Assembly (NCBI GenBank): GCA_026706395.1
Contig: JAPOYU010000039.1
Span: 1-58,144, forward strand
Length of the DNA: 58,144 bases
Reading direction: 5' to 3'
Source: Chloroflexota bacterium
GTDB taxonomy: Bacteria; Chloroflexota; Anaerolineae; Aggregatilineales; Phototrophicaceae
Shown here in pieces: positions 39,017-47,840 of this stretch; the stretch's first letter is position 1; the number at the start of each line of letters is the position of its first letter. The translations under genes and the position numbers were made by a program. The notes below the pieces were generated by a model. The model ran no database searches. It had not been told where the DNA came from and saw only the letters and a list, made by a program, of their open reading frames with translations.

Positions 39017-39957
39017 GCCGCCCAGTCTTCGACCCAATTCACGATTGCGCGCGCCAAGCTTACCTTGGCTGATAGGTCCGTCATTAGCGTATCACAGCGC
39101 AGCATTCGCAGCCCATCCAGTAGAAAGGCCTCGTTACGTATGTCGTCGACAAAGCCGTTTATAATTGCCCCATAGTATTCAGCGACCGATTTGGCCGAGA
39201 CTTTGATGCCTAGTTCCCTCATGATCTTCGCCGTCGGGCCCTTGACCGCATCGCCGGCGATAATCGGAGTCACTGCTATGATCGGGGACGTCAATTCCTC
39301 AAGCAGCGGGCGCATACCAGGAACAGCCAGGATCGGCGCCAGTGAAAGCCAGGGGTTTGACGGCGCGATCAACACGAGATCCGCAGCTAAAAGAGCGTCA
39401 CGGACGGGCGCCGAAAGCCGCGCCCGATCGCAGTCCTGATGGCGGATAGACTTTATCGCCGGCTGCCAACGGTATTTTACGAAATACTCCTGGAATCCGA
39501 GCTCGCCCCCTTCTGCGGTGGTTACAATAGTTGGAATGGCTGAGTCAGACATAGGCAGTAGACGCGAGCGAATGCCAAGCCTTTCAGCAATACGCTCGGT
39601 CGCCTTCGTCAGCGTGTGCCCTTGACGCAGGAGATGCGTCCGCAGGAGGTGGGTGGCCAGGTCTTTATCGCCAAGCCGAAACCAGGGTTCGACACCATAG
39701 TTTTTCTCCAGGCTGGTGAGAGTGTTTATCGAATCATCTTCTATTCCCCAGCCCTCCAGCGGGTCGACCAGGCCTGACAGCGTATACATCAAGGTATCAA
39801 GGTCCGGGCAAATCTTCAGGCCAAGGTGCCAAAAGTCGTCACCCGTGTTGACGATAAATGTCAGCTGTTCCGGATCCACAACCTCGATCAGGCCGCGAGC
39901 CAGCTTGGCGCCGCCGACGCCGCCGATCAAGACGACCACGTTCTTCCCTATCGCCAC
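39013..39957 (-). CDS. cofD: 2-phospho-L-lactate transferase CofD (FbiA type)
   Basis: Transfers the activated phospho-acid to Fo, making (dehydro-)F420-0. The frame opens with a TTG at 39975; GTG 39957, with GGGAAGCGAAG upstream and a shorter overlap with the nitroreductase gene, is my preferred start (314 residues). [12 protein letters not shown] at the N-terminus, [12 protein letters not shown], the [11 protein letters not shown] segment and [14 protein letters not shown] with [10 protein letters not shown] are typical. fbiC/cofGH, which makes Fo, is not in the window. It lies between the nitroreductase and cofC, overlapping both. Confidence 0.95.
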   Translation of the reverse strand: MAIGKNVVVLIGGVGGAKLARGLIEVVDPEQLTFIVNTGDDFWHLGLKICPDLDTLMYTLSGLVDPLEGWGIEDDSINTLTSLEKNYGVEPWFRLGDKDLATHLLRTHLLRQGHTLTKATERIAERLGIRSRLLPMSDSAIPTIVTTAEGGELGFQEYFVKYRWQPAIKSIRHQDCDRARLSAPVRDALLAADLVLIAPSNPWLSLAPILAVPGMRPLLEELTSPIIAVTPIIAGDAVKGPTAKIMRELGIKVSAKSVAEYYGAIINGFVDDIRNEAFLLDGLRMLRCDTLMTDLSAKVSLARAIVNWVEDWAA

Positions 39958-40553
39958 AGCGTCTTCGCTTCCCAAGGTTCACGGCTTCGCTGGCGGTTCT
40001 GTGCCGGATAGCCCAAGGTGATCATGCCTTGCGGCAGCCAGTCGGCCGGCAGATCCAAGACCGACGCAACCAGGTCTTGACAGAAGAGGGGGGCGCACAT
40101 CCAGCAAGCGCCCAAACCCAGGCTGGCAGCCATCAGCAACAGATTCTGACCAGCCATCGCGGCGCTCTGTTGCGCCATTGCCGCTTCGTGCGCGTTGCGT
40201 TGGTCATCCGAGTAGACGTCCATATCACTGAGGCTCATACACAACAGAATCAAGAGCGGCGCCGAGGTGATTCGTCCGTATGAGCGCCCGACATCAGTTT
40301 CGATAAGCTCGGCCGGGAGACCGTCGGCTTCTAAGTCTCGGCGCAGGCGAGCGCCCATTTCCCGCGCCAGCCGCTCCTTGGTGGAGGCCGCCTGGATGAC
40401 GACAAAGCGCCAGGGTTGCCGATTGTGCGCTGAAGGCGCCCAGGACGCCGCTTCCAGCACGGTCTCGATACAGTCCGGGGGCAGATCTCGCGCCTGATAC
40501 CGACGTAGTGAGCGGCGATCGCGCATGAACTGCAGTAGCTCGCGGGGATTCAT
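39948..40553 (-). CDS. FbiB C-terminal-like nitroreductase
   Basis: This 201-residue FMN-dependent nitroreductase has the standard start [13 protein letters not shown] and a [18 protein letters not shown] block, with GLGACWM and SLGLGACW in the C-terminal half. In Actinobacteria FbiB is CofE fused to such a domain, which reduces dehydro-F420-0 to F420-0. Here the two parts are separate adjacent genes (seven bases apart), in keeping with the split form known from Thermomicrobia-type genomes. The role as dehydro-F420-0 reductase is inferred from position and family. Confidence 0.85.
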   Translation of the reverse strand: MNPRELLQFMRDRRSLRRYQARDLPPDCIETVLEAASWAPSAHNRQPWRFVVIQAASTKERLAREMGARLRRDLEADGLPAELIETDVGRSYGRITSAPLLILLCMSLSDMDVYSDDQRNAHEAAMAQQSAAMAGQNLLLMAASLGLGACWMCAPLFCQDLVASVLDLPADWLPQGMITLGYPAQNRQRSREPWEAKTLWR

Positions 40554-40560
40554 CGGTCGT

Positions 40561-41328
40561 TCAGCGATACAAATCGTGCTCGGCTGATCGGATCATATCG
40601 GAGGCAGTACCGTGCCTCGCGCTAAGATCCAACCCGCGAATCACAACCGCCGGAAACCCTTCATCCGCTTCACCCGAGAGCAAGTGCGCCGCCGACGCGA
40701 CCAGGTCGGCGTATGCCAGCTGCGTCACTTCGAGCATGCGGCCATAGAGATCGCGGCTGCCGCGCAGATCCTTTACGGCTGGCAAGCCCGAGGCGCCTAT
40801 CGCCACACCGACGTTGCCGACACGGAAGGCTCGACCATGGGTATCGCTGATGATGACGGCGACATTGATGCCCTGACGGGCTTTGATTTCGGCGCGAATC
40901 CAGGCGGCCGCCCCATCCGGATCACGGGGCAACAGCAGCGCCGCCTCATCACCCTCTTCTATATTGCTTTGGTCTATGCCGGCATTGGCGGAGACGAAAC
41001 CCAGTCGGTGCTCCGTGACCAGCACACCCAGGCGTTTGCGCGATACGGCTTTGGATTCCTGTAAAATCAATTCGACCAGACGAGGATCCTTGCCCGTTTC
41101 CGCCGCCAAAACCTCCGACCGCCCCGAAGCGCATACCTCGGCCAATCGCATATAGCGCCCCTCGGCTTTGGCGACAATCTTGGAAGCTATTACCAATACA
41201 TCACCACTACGCAGGGTCGAACCCACCGATGCCGTTCGCGACAGGATTATGCCAACGATATCATCTCCCGCCTGAATGAGCGGAATATTGGGAATGGCAA
41301 ATGCGGTGAGCTGTGGCGCAGGACTCAT
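40561..41328 (-). CDS. cofE: F420-0:gamma-L-glutamate ligase CofE
   Basis: Adds glutamates to F420-0 in a GTP-dependent reaction. The 255-residue protein has the family regions LRSGDVLVIASKIVAKAEGR, FVSANAGIDQSN, ALLLPRDPDGAA, VIISDTHGRAFR and GVAIGASGLPAV (each visible in turn). The ATG overlaps the npdG stop (ATGA). The nitroreductase follows seven bases downstream. As it lacks a fused FbiB domain, this is the short archaeal/chloroflexal form. Confidence 0.95.
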   Translation of the reverse strand: MSPAPQLTAFAIPNIPLIQAGDDIVGIILSRTASVGSTLRSGDVLVIASKIVAKAEGRYMRLAEVCASGRSEVLAAETGKDPRLVELILQESKAVSRKRLGVLVTEHRLGFVSANAGIDQSNIEEGDEAALLLPRDPDGAAAWIRAEIKARQGINVAVIISDTHGRAFRVGNVGVAIGASGLPAVKDLRGSRDLYGRMLEVTQLAYADLVASAAHLLSGEADEGFPAVVIRGLDLSARHGTASDMIRSAEHDLYR

Positions 41329-41987
41329 GCCGACGAATCCAAGCCCGTAATGCGAATGCCAGCACCCTTGACCTTGTAGCTGCGATTGATGTGCAAAAGA
41401 ATAGGCGTCAGGGACTCCGCCGCCACAGCGTTTTTCAAGGGGCCGGCGTCGATACCGCGCATGCCGGCGGCCGACACCAACTCAATAACCGCCGCTTTGG
41501 CTTCAGCTTTATCGGCGCAGACGAGAACATCGCAGTCGACGTCCCGATCAAGTTGCTTGAGCTTGACAGCGCTGACGTTCTGGAAGGCGGCGACAACCGC
41601 GACCGCGTCCCCAAGAAGCGTCTGCGCTTCGAGGGCGGCAGCGCCTCCAGCCGGCAGATTGACCGCCATGATCTCGGGCGGCTTAAGCGGTACGGTCAGG
41701 TCGACCAGGATCTTGCCCTGGCAATGATCCTTTACGCCGCGCAGCGTAGGGGCATGGGCTGAGTAGGGCACGCTCAGAATCACAATGTCGGCCGCCGCCG
41801 CCGCCGCTTCGTTCGCCAAGCCGGTCAAGAGTTGGTCCCCCAACTCGGCATTCATTTCCCGCGCTCGCCTCTCCGCTTTTTCCGCCGCGCGCGAACCGAT
41901 TATGACGCGATAGCCATTCAGCGCCCAGCGCATAGCCAGACCGGCGCCTTCTTTGCCCGTCCCGCCCAAGATCGCCAATGTCTTCAT
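41325..41987 (-). CDS. npdG: F420H2:NADP oxidoreductase
   Basis: Transfers hydride between F420H2 and NADP+. The 220-residue Rossmann protein starts MKTLAILGGTGKEGAGLA, the nucleotide motif, followed by VIIGSRAAEKAE (NADP phosphate recognition) and DIVILSVPYSAHAP. The C-terminal half binds F420. It opens the F420 gene string and so links F420 with the NADPH pool. It starts 30 bp after ssnA. Confidence 0.93.
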   Translation of the reverse strand: MKTLAILGGTGKEGAGLAMRWALNGYRVIIGSRAAEKAERRAREMNAELGDQLLTGLANEAAAAAADIVILSVPYSAHAPTLRGVKDHCQGKILVDLTVPLKPPEIMAVNLPAGGAAALEAQTLLGDAVAVVAAFQNVSAVKLKQLDRDVDCDVLVCADKAEAKAAVIELVSAAGMRGIDAGPLKNAVAAESLTPILLHINRSYKVKGAGIRITGLDSSA

Positions 41988-42017
41988 AGTCGCCTCAGTC
42001 TTATGCCCAGTCTTGGG

Positions 42018-43379
42018 CTACGATTGTAAAGTATCCTCGGCGTTTCGCGTATACTTTTCCCAAAGACCTGGCGCCAAGGCCAGCGCTTCCGCCGCGATCT
42101 GCGCTTCGTCCAGCGCAAGTATTTTCCGGTTGTGCATGAGGACCCGACCGGCGCAGATCGTTGCCGTGACCATCGAAGCTTCGAAACCGAAAAGCAGGTG
42201 CCAGGGCAGATTGCCGGCGGTAAGCGACGTGAAGGGCTGATAATCGACAAATATCAGATCGGCGACCGCGCCAGGGGCGATTTCGCCGACCGTCTCGCCG
42301 GGGAAAAAATGCTCGATCAGACGGGCGTTGTTCCGCCAGGCCATCTGGGCGATAGTCATGCCGTTGGCGCGGCGGGGATCTCGATTGGCAACTTTGTGCA
42401 AAAGATAGGCCGCCTTCCATTCCGCCCACATATTGTTGCTGAAGCCGTCATTGCCGAGGCAGAGCTTGATTCCCGCATCGAGCAAACCATCGATATCGGC
42501 CGCGCCTACGCCGTTATTCATGTTGGAGCGCGGCTGATGGCTGACCCAGACGCCGCGCTCGCGCAAGATGTCGCGTTCGGACACGTTGATGTGCACGCAA
42601 TGAGCGGCGATGCTGGAATCCCGCCAGATACCGTATTGATCGAGGCGCTCCACCGCTCGCAGGCCACTGCGGCGCAAGCTGTCTTCTTCGTCAGCTTCGT
42701 GCTCGGCGACATGGATATGGAATCCGCCGTCGGAGGGGATGGCGTCGGCGCAAGCGCGCAGACTTTCATCGTTGAGCGTCAAACTGGCGTGAAGTCCGAA
42801 GGTGCCACGAATCCGCGGGTGGGTTGCTGACGACGCCATGAAGCGCAAGTTTTCGGCGATACCGGCGTGCATCTTGTCCATGTCATCGCGGTCCGTCACT
42901 TCATAGCACAGGACCGCGCGCAGACCAGCGGCGTCGACAGCGTCAGCGATGACATCCAGGCTGCCGCCGATGAAGTTCGGGCTGGCGTGGTGATCCACCA
43001 GGCTGGTTGCCCCGTGTTTGATGGCGTCAACCAGGCAGACCAGCGCGCTCGCGCGTACACTCTCGCGATCCAGCGCTTTATCGAGCGGCCACCACAATCG
43101 CCCCAGAATCTGGGGAAAGTCGCGCGGCGCGGGACCTGGAATCGCCATGCCGCGGGCGTAGGCGCCATAAAAATGGGTATGGGCGCAGATATTGCCCGGC
43201 ATGACGTATTGCCCGCGAGCGTCGAGACGCTCGGCGTCTGGATGCAGCGCCTCCAATTCGGCGTGTTCGCCGAGCGCATTTATGCGGCCGGCGGCGATGT
43301 GCAGAGCCTGATTCGGCAGTATGCGGGGATCATCACCCAAGGTAATCACGGTTGCGTTCACGATAAGCAGTTCAGACAT
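42018..43379 (-). CDS. ssnA: SsnA-type aminohydrolase of purine clusters
   Basis: This 453-residue amidohydrolase belongs to the SsnA/chlorohydrolase group; in E. coli ssnA sits in the ygeW-xdhD purine cluster. The ATG at 43379 has GGGAGG upstream; the frame is open to 43535, but the extra N-terminus is unlike the family. The zinc ligands lie in ICAHTHFYG (His67 and His69), FHIHVAEHEAD and IAAHCVHI, with the Asp of GNDGFSNNM. It probably deaminates or opens a purine-derived ring; the exact substrate is unknown. Confidence 0.92.
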   Translation of the reverse strand: MSELLIVNATVITLGDDPRILPNQALHIAAGRINALGEHAELEALHPDAERLDARGQYVMPGNICAHTHFYGAYARGMAIPGPAPRDFPQILGRLWWPLDKALDRESVRASALVCLVDAIKHGATSLVDHHASPNFIGGSLDVIADAVDAAGLRAVLCYEVTDRDDMDKMHAGIAENLRFMASSATHPRIRGTFGLHASLTLNDESLRACADAIPSDGGFHIHVAEHEADEEDSLRRSGLRAVERLDQYGIWRDSSIAAHCVHINVSERDILRERGVWVSHQPRSNMNNGVGAADIDGLLDAGIKLCLGNDGFSNNMWAEWKAAYLLHKVANRDPRRANGMTIAQMAWRNNARLIEHFFPGETVGEIAPGAVADLIFVDYQPFTSLTAGNLPWHLLFGFEASMVTATICAGRVLMHNRKILALDEAQIAAEALALAPGLWEKYTRNAEDTLQS

Positions 43380-43398
43380 AGCCTTGCGCCTCCCTGCC

Positions 43399-43842
43399 TC
43401 AAGCGCGGAGCGCGTGATAGACGCGATCGACGTAATAGTCGGCCGAGCTGTATAAGTCGCTGATCGTCTCGGCGCCGATGAAGCGATCCCAGGTCGTGCG
43501 GATAAAACTGATCGAACGCGCCGGCAGATTGGCAATCGGCGGGTCGCGTTGAATCAATTCTCGAAACTGCACTTTATAGTAGATCTCGTCCGCGCGCCTG
43601 TCTTCATTGGGCAAGAGATCGCGGCGTCGAGCGAGCTCCAAGCCGGTTATCCGCGCAAAATAGGCGATGGTGCCGCTGCGCGCGCCAAAAGGACTGCCGC
43701 TGAGAAAAAGCGCGATATACTCGGCATTCAGTCCGCGGGGCAACTGTCGCTGCGGGATGCGATACCAGTTCTGCCGACAGGCAATCTGGAAGTCTTTTTT
43801 GCGCCTGAGGACGCCGATCAGCACCCTGTCATCAGCATACAT
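43399..43842 (-). CDS. Conserved-looking small protein of unknown function
   Basis: I do not recognise this 147-residue protein. It has no signal or membrane segment. Recognisable patches are WYRIP (26-30), EYIALFLSGSPFG, IAYFARI, LLPNE and SFIRTTWDRF near 111-120. The alternation of strands suggests a small alpha/beta or PUA-like fold, but I cannot prove it. It lies 19 bp before ssnA and 21 bp after the PLP enzyme, so it is probably translated on the same mRNA. ATG with AGGA upstream. Confidence 0.65.
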   Translation of the reverse strand: MYADDRVLIGVLRRKKDFQIACRQNWYRIPQRQLPRGLNAEYIALFLSGSPFGARSGTIAYFARITGLELARRRDLLPNEDRRADEIYYKVQFRELIQRDPPIANLPARSISFIRTTWDRFIGAETISDLYSSADYYVDRVYHALRA

Positions 43843-43863
43843 CTGGAATCCTGTGCAACATAC

Positions 43864-45243
43864 TCACTGACCGCGTAGCGCCAGGAGGCGTCTGTCGATC
43901 TCGGCAACCCGCTCTTGATGGCTCATCCACCATGTCGGATCGCGCTGGGCGTCCAGCTCTTCGACCGTTTTGCCCTGCTGTTCGACCCAGGTGTAATACT
44001 TGAGGTTATGCCAGCGTTCGCGGGCCTCGCGGCTCCCTTCCATCACCCAGTCGGTTCCGGCGCGATGAAACACGCCGTCGACGATTGACGTCGCCCCCGC
44101 CTCGTCCAGGCGGCCCTGCTGGTCCCGCAGCCATGTCATGACTGAGCCATAGCGCTCCATGGCATCGGTGGCCACAGTTACGACGACATCCTCACCACTC
44201 ATATTATAGAACTTTGCCGTCTTGATGGCGCCGATAATATTGCAGATGCCGCTTATCCCGAGGGCTTGCGAGAGTTGCAAGGCCATGTCTTCCGCGACGC
44301 CGAAGCGCTCGCATAAGACCTTTTGCCCCGTTTCCTCCGCCAGGACGCGCAGTCCATTCAATGCGTCCATGTCGTCTATCGCCATGAGCGCATCCATGTT
44401 GAATACGTTGTGGATCCAGGTCACATGCTTGTCGCCGATGCCCTGAATCTCGTGCGCGCCGTAGCCATTGTTGTAAAGGGTCGGGCACTGAATCGGTTCT
44501 AGACCGACTATCTTGTGCTCGGGCCAGACCTGCTTGAGCCGGTCGCCGGCGGCGATTGTGCCAGCGCTGCCCATGGCTGAGACGTATGCTGAAATCTTGC
44601 CGGAGCCGATGCCTTCGTCTTGCAATTCAGCCGCCAACTCGACCAGCATATTCCCGGTCACATAATAATGAAAGCGGTAATTGCCCATCACTTCGAATTG
44701 ATTGAGGACGCGAATCCGGGAATCGCTTTCGCGCAGCCGCTTAACCTCATCGTATATCTCTTTTACATTGCTCTCGCTGCCAGCTGTGCGGATGATTCGC
44801 GCGCCGTAGCGAGTGATCCGATCGAAGCGCTCCCGGCTCATCTCCTCAGGCAGAACCACTATGCTGTCATACTCCATGCGACAGCCGATGAATGCGCCGC
44901 CGATGCCATAATTGCCGGTCGAGGGCCAGACCAGCGTGTGCAGTTTCGGGTCGACCGCGCCCAGCAGTTTTTTCTCGAGCAAGACCGAATAGGCCGCCCC
45001 GACCTTGTGACTGCCTGAGGGGAAGCGCATGCCATAAATCAAGACGATATTTGCATCAACGCCGGTGAGTTCCTTCGGCAAGACGATGTGGTACACGCGG
45101 TTGTGTGGATCACGCCAGGTAATGTTATAGAGATTCAAAGGATTGAGCGGGTCCTTCTCCAATGCGGCCAAGGCATCGGCGCGTATAACCGGATCGATCG
45201 TCTGCGGGTGCAACATTTCTTCAAAGCTGGGACCAGTGACCAT
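43864..45243 (-). CDS. Fold-type II PLP enzyme (cysteine synthase/threonine dehydratase-like)
   Basis: This 459-residue protein has the PLP lysine in SGSHKVGAAYS (Lys80), the phosphate-binding PSTGNYGIGG (108-117), the DRITRYGARII strand and SAMGSAGTIAAGD. It differs from YgeX (diaminopropionate ammonia-lyase), which sits in the same kind of purine cluster in E. coli, as I see no NxTRxxGL-type segment. It could take the YgeX role on a different amino acid or ureido acid. It is 60-100 residues longer than cysteine synthase, and the ends look unusual (WERKNLKYY-like ending WHNLKYYTWVEQQ). It starts ten bases after the 82-residue gene. Confidence 0.8.
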   Translation of the reverse strand: MVTGPSFEEMLHPQTIDPVIRADALAALEKDPLNPLNLYNITWRDPHNRVYHIVLPKELTGVDANIVLIYGMRFPSGSHKVGAAYSVLLEKKLLGAVDPKLHTLVWPSTGNYGIGGAFIGCRMEYDSIVVLPEEMSRERFDRITRYGARIIRTAGSESNVKEIYDEVKRLRESDSRIRVLNQFEVMGNYRFHYYVTGNMLVELAAELQDEGIGSGKISAYVSAMGSAGTIAAGDRLKQVWPEHKIVGLEPIQCPTLYNNGYGAHEIQGIGDKHVTWIHNVFNMDALMAIDDMDALNGLRVLAEETGQKVLCERFGVAEDMALQLSQALGISGICNIIGAIKTAKFYNMSGEDVVVTVATDAMERYGSVMTWLRDQQGRLDEAGATSIVDGVFHRAGTDWVMEGSREARERWHNLKYYTWVEQQGKTVEELDAQRDPTWWMSHQERVAEIDRRLLALRGQ

Positions 45244-45253
45244 TCTGCATTCC

Positions 45254-45502
45254 TCATTCGGCGCCGGGCGTATCGTCTTCCATCAGATTCAATTGTCGTT
45301 CCAAAAGCCGCATTTCGTTTTGGATTTCACTGCGTCTGCGCGCCATCTCTCGGTAAAGGCGGCGGTCCTTGACCGACATGTCTTCGCTCTTGCCCTGCTT
45401 TGACATGATCAACTCGTCGATGCGGCTGTCGATAGCCTCGTAGTCTTCCACCAGCCGCCTGTATCGGCGGATCAGCCGCATGTCCTTGCCGTCAGCCGCC
45501 AT
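45254..45502 (-). CDS. Small charged helical protein coupled to the glycosyltransferase
   Basis: I do not recognise this protein. The frame extends to 45565, but the ATG at 45502 overlaps the glycosyltransferase stop by 11 bp and gives 82 residues. Almost all of it looks like charged helix or coiled coil (LIRRYRRLVEDYEAID, RRLYREMARRRSEIQNEM). It ends in an acidic tail. It is probably translated by coupling from the glycosyltransferase gene and may bind it. Confidence 0.6.
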   Translation of the reverse strand: MAADGKDMRLIRRYRRLVEDYEAIDSRIDELIMSKQGKSEDMSVKDRRLYREMARRRSEIQNEMRLLERQLNLMEDDTPGAE

Positions 45503-46526
45503 GTTCGGCCACCTCCACCATTTCTCCCTCGACAAGGTCAACTTCCGCCTCAGCAGCGCCGGCACGTTGATTTAGCACTTGCGCTTCGCCCAGTCCGAAG
45601 GTCGAAGCCACGACATAAAGCGGGCGATCGCGCGATTCGTCGTAGGTGCGCGCGACATATTGGCCGATTATGAAGAGGAAAAACAACTGAAAAGAACTGA
45701 GCAGCAGGAGCAAAATGATCGTGGTCGCTTGGCCGCCGAAAAATTCCTCGCCCATTGCCAACCGCAAACCCGAAATCACGGCACCGACAATCAGCGAGGC
45801 GACCGCTAGGAAAAGACTCATATAAATCATTATGTGCAACGGAAAAAAGGAAAAACTGGTGACCGCATCCAAGGCGAAGGCGATCATTTTGCGCAGCGGA
45901 TATTTGGTCTCCCCCCAAACGCGCTTCTCACGCACATACTCGACGCCAGTCTGCTTGTAGCCGACCCAACTTGTCATGCCACGAACGAAACGATGATGTT
46001 CGCGCATTTGACGCAGCACAGCCGCGACGCGTTCGTCCATGAGTCGGAAATCACCCGTATCAACGGGTATGTCGATATCGGTTATCCGGTGGATCAAGCG
46101 ATAGAAAATCTTGGCGCTGTACCGTTTCCAGAAGCTCTCGCCGCGCCGTTCGGCGCGAACGGCATAAACCACGTCGTAGCCTTCCTTCCATTTCGCGATC
46201 ATACGGGTCATAACCGCCGGCGGATCTTGCAGATCGGCATCGATCAAGATTACCGCGCGTCCGCGCGCGTAGTCTACCCCGGCTGTCACCGCGATCTGGT
46301 GACCGAAATTTCGCGCGAAACTGATCATCCGCAAGCGCGAATCCTGCTCGGCCAATTGTAGCATCAGTTCCTGTGAGCCATCGGTACTTCCGTCATTGAC
46401 CAGTAGAAGCTCCCAACCCTCGCCCGTGCCGTCCAGCGCCGTCCTAACCTCCTGATAAAAGCGCCGCAGATTGCCGGCTTCGTTATAGACCGGCGCCACG
46501 ACTGAATATGTAGGACGCCCGCTCAT
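45492..46526 (-). CDS. Membrane-anchored family 2 glycosyltransferase (GtrB/DPM1-like)
   Basis: This 344-residue protein has a GT2 domain with the nucleotide-sugar start YSVVAPVYNEAGNLRRFY, the metal site ILIDADLQDPP and LMDERVAAVLRQM. Two transmembrane helices lie near 225-250 and 265-290. Such enzymes move a sugar from a nucleotide donor to a lipid carrier on the inner face of the membrane. The first four bases overlap the end of the threonine synthase-like gene (ATGA). Its place in a purine/F420 string is unexpected and its acceptor is unknown. Confidence 0.88.
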   Translation of the reverse strand: MSGRPTYSVVAPVYNEAGNLRRFYQEVRTALDGTGEGWELLLVNDGSTDGSQELMLQLAEQDSRLRMISFARNFGHQIAVTAGVDYARGRAVILIDADLQDPPAVMTRMIAKWKEGYDVVYAVRAERRGESFWKRYSAKIFYRLIHRITDIDIPVDTGDFRLMDERVAAVLRQMREHHRFVRGMTSWVGYKQTGVEYVREKRVWGETKYPLRKMIAFALDAVTSFSFFPLHIMIYMSLFLAVASLIVGAVISGLRLAMGEEFFGGQATTIILLLLLSSFQLFFLFIIGQYVARTYDESRDRPLYVVASTFGLGEAQVLNQRAGAAEAEVDLVEGEMVEVAEHGG

Positions 46527-47779
46527 AGCACACCAGCGGCGCTCAAGGCCGTCCGGACAGGGTCTATATCAACTGCCACGCGGAATCCTCCCGACACGGC
46601 CTTGCGCGCGCTCGGGATGTCCTTCAACCCATTCCCGGTGCTTACAAGGCATACGCTCTCTTCCGGGTCTATTAGTCCGGTTGCCAGCGCCCTTTCCACA
46701 CCGGCGAAACTAGCCGCGGCGGCCGGTTCGGCGAAGACACCGCTTAACTGCGCCATATTGGGTATTGCAGCCACTAAATTATCGTCGGAAACCGTGACAA
46801 AGGCCCCATCCGTCTCTCGCACGGCGCGTAATGCTTTGGCGCGGTCACGCGGCAATTCCGCGGCGATGCTGTCGGCGATTGTAGTCACCGACTGTCGCCG
46901 AATCGCTTCCGGCGTCAACCCGCCGGCAAATGCATCCGCCAGCACAGCGCTGCCTTCCGCCTGTACGCCAAGCAAGCGCGGCATTCGGTTGATCCAGCCC
47001 AATTGCAAGAGATCGCTGAAACCCTTGTATATGCCGCTGATGATGCTGCCATCGCCGACACTAACCGCTACGACATCCGGCACCTGCCAATCCAGTTGCT
47101 CCGCGATTTCAAGCGCTACAGTCTTTTTGCCCTCAGTTGTAAACGGATTCACGCCGGTGTTTCGCGAATACCAGCCTGGCTCCTGACAGACTTCCATGCA
47201 CAGTTCAAAGGCATCATCATAGGTCCCGTCGACCAGCAGGACAATAGCGCCATAAACGAGCAGTTGCGCTATTTTCGCTTCCGGCGCGCTGTCGGGCACG
47301 AAGATGACGATGTCGATCTCCGGCAGGGAAGCGCCCAGACCGGCGAGAGCAGCCGCCGCGTTACCGGTGCTGGCCGTGCTTACGATCTTGAAGCCGGCCT
47401 CCAGCGCCCGGGCCAATACCAAGGCGCTTGCGCGGTCCTTCAGTGAACCGGTCGGGTTCGCACCATCGTCTTTCAGCCACACTCGCGACAAACCGAAATG
47501 GTCGGCAATCCGCGGGGACTCATATAGCGGCGTCCAGCCGACAGCCAATGGCGACACTGGACTGTCCTCCGCGACCGGGAGCAAGGCTTTGTAGCGCCAG
47601 CAGTTGCGCAATTTGCTCGCGCCGATCTCATCTCGATCTACCTCAGTGCGCAATGCGGCATAGTCATACAATATATCGAGCGTGCCGACTTCTTTGTGCT
47701 TCGGGCAAGTGTACTCTATTTCATCGAGCGCATAAGAGCAGCCCCCGACGACACAGCGCAATTCTTGGATTTCCGCCAT
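46523..47779 (-). CDS. Threonine synthase-like PLP enzyme
   Basis: This 418-residue fold-type II PLP protein has the lysine in NPTGSLKDRAS (Lys114), TASTGNAAAALAGL phosphate loop, VSVGDGSIISGIYKGF and the VSTGNGLKD end. A Cys-rich N-terminus (Cys9, Cys14, Cys25, His28) resembles a rubredoxin-like metal knuckle found in many ThrC proteins. By sequence it is a threonine synthase family member (O-phosphohomoserine to threonine). In this context it may act on another beta- or gamma-substituted amino acid, as no homoserine genes are here. It lies 61 bp after carbamate kinase. Confidence 0.82.
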   Translation of the reverse strand: MAEIQELRCVVGGCSYALDEIEYTCPKHKEVGTLDILYDYAALRTEVDRDEIGASKLRNCWRYKALLPVAEDSPVSPLAVGWTPLYESPRIADHFGLSRVWLKDDGANPTGSLKDRASALVLARALEAGFKIVSTASTGNAAAALAGLGASLPEIDIVIFVPDSAPEAKIAQLLVYGAIVLLVDGTYDDAFELCMEVCQEPGWYSRNTGVNPFTTEGKKTVALEIAEQLDWQVPDVVAVSVGDGSIISGIYKGFSDLLQLGWINRMPRLLGVQAEGSAVLADAFAGGLTPEAIRRQSVTTIADSIAAELPRDRAKALRAVRETDGAFVTVSDDNLVAAIPNMAQLSGVFAEPAAAASFAGVERALATGLIDPEESVCLVSTGNGLKDIPSARKAVSGGFRVAVDIDPVRTALSAAGVL

Positions 47780-47840
47780 TAGAGGCCTGTCATCTCAACG
47801 GATCTGCTTTCACTTGACGGGCGCCCGGCGAGTTCTGGTC

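Noticed and set aside
46523..47779. Calling the threonine synthase-like gene ygeX
   Set aside because: Position in the cluster would fit, but the motifs (NPTGSLKDRAS, Cys-rich N-terminus) are those of ThrC, so I keep the family name and leave the role open.
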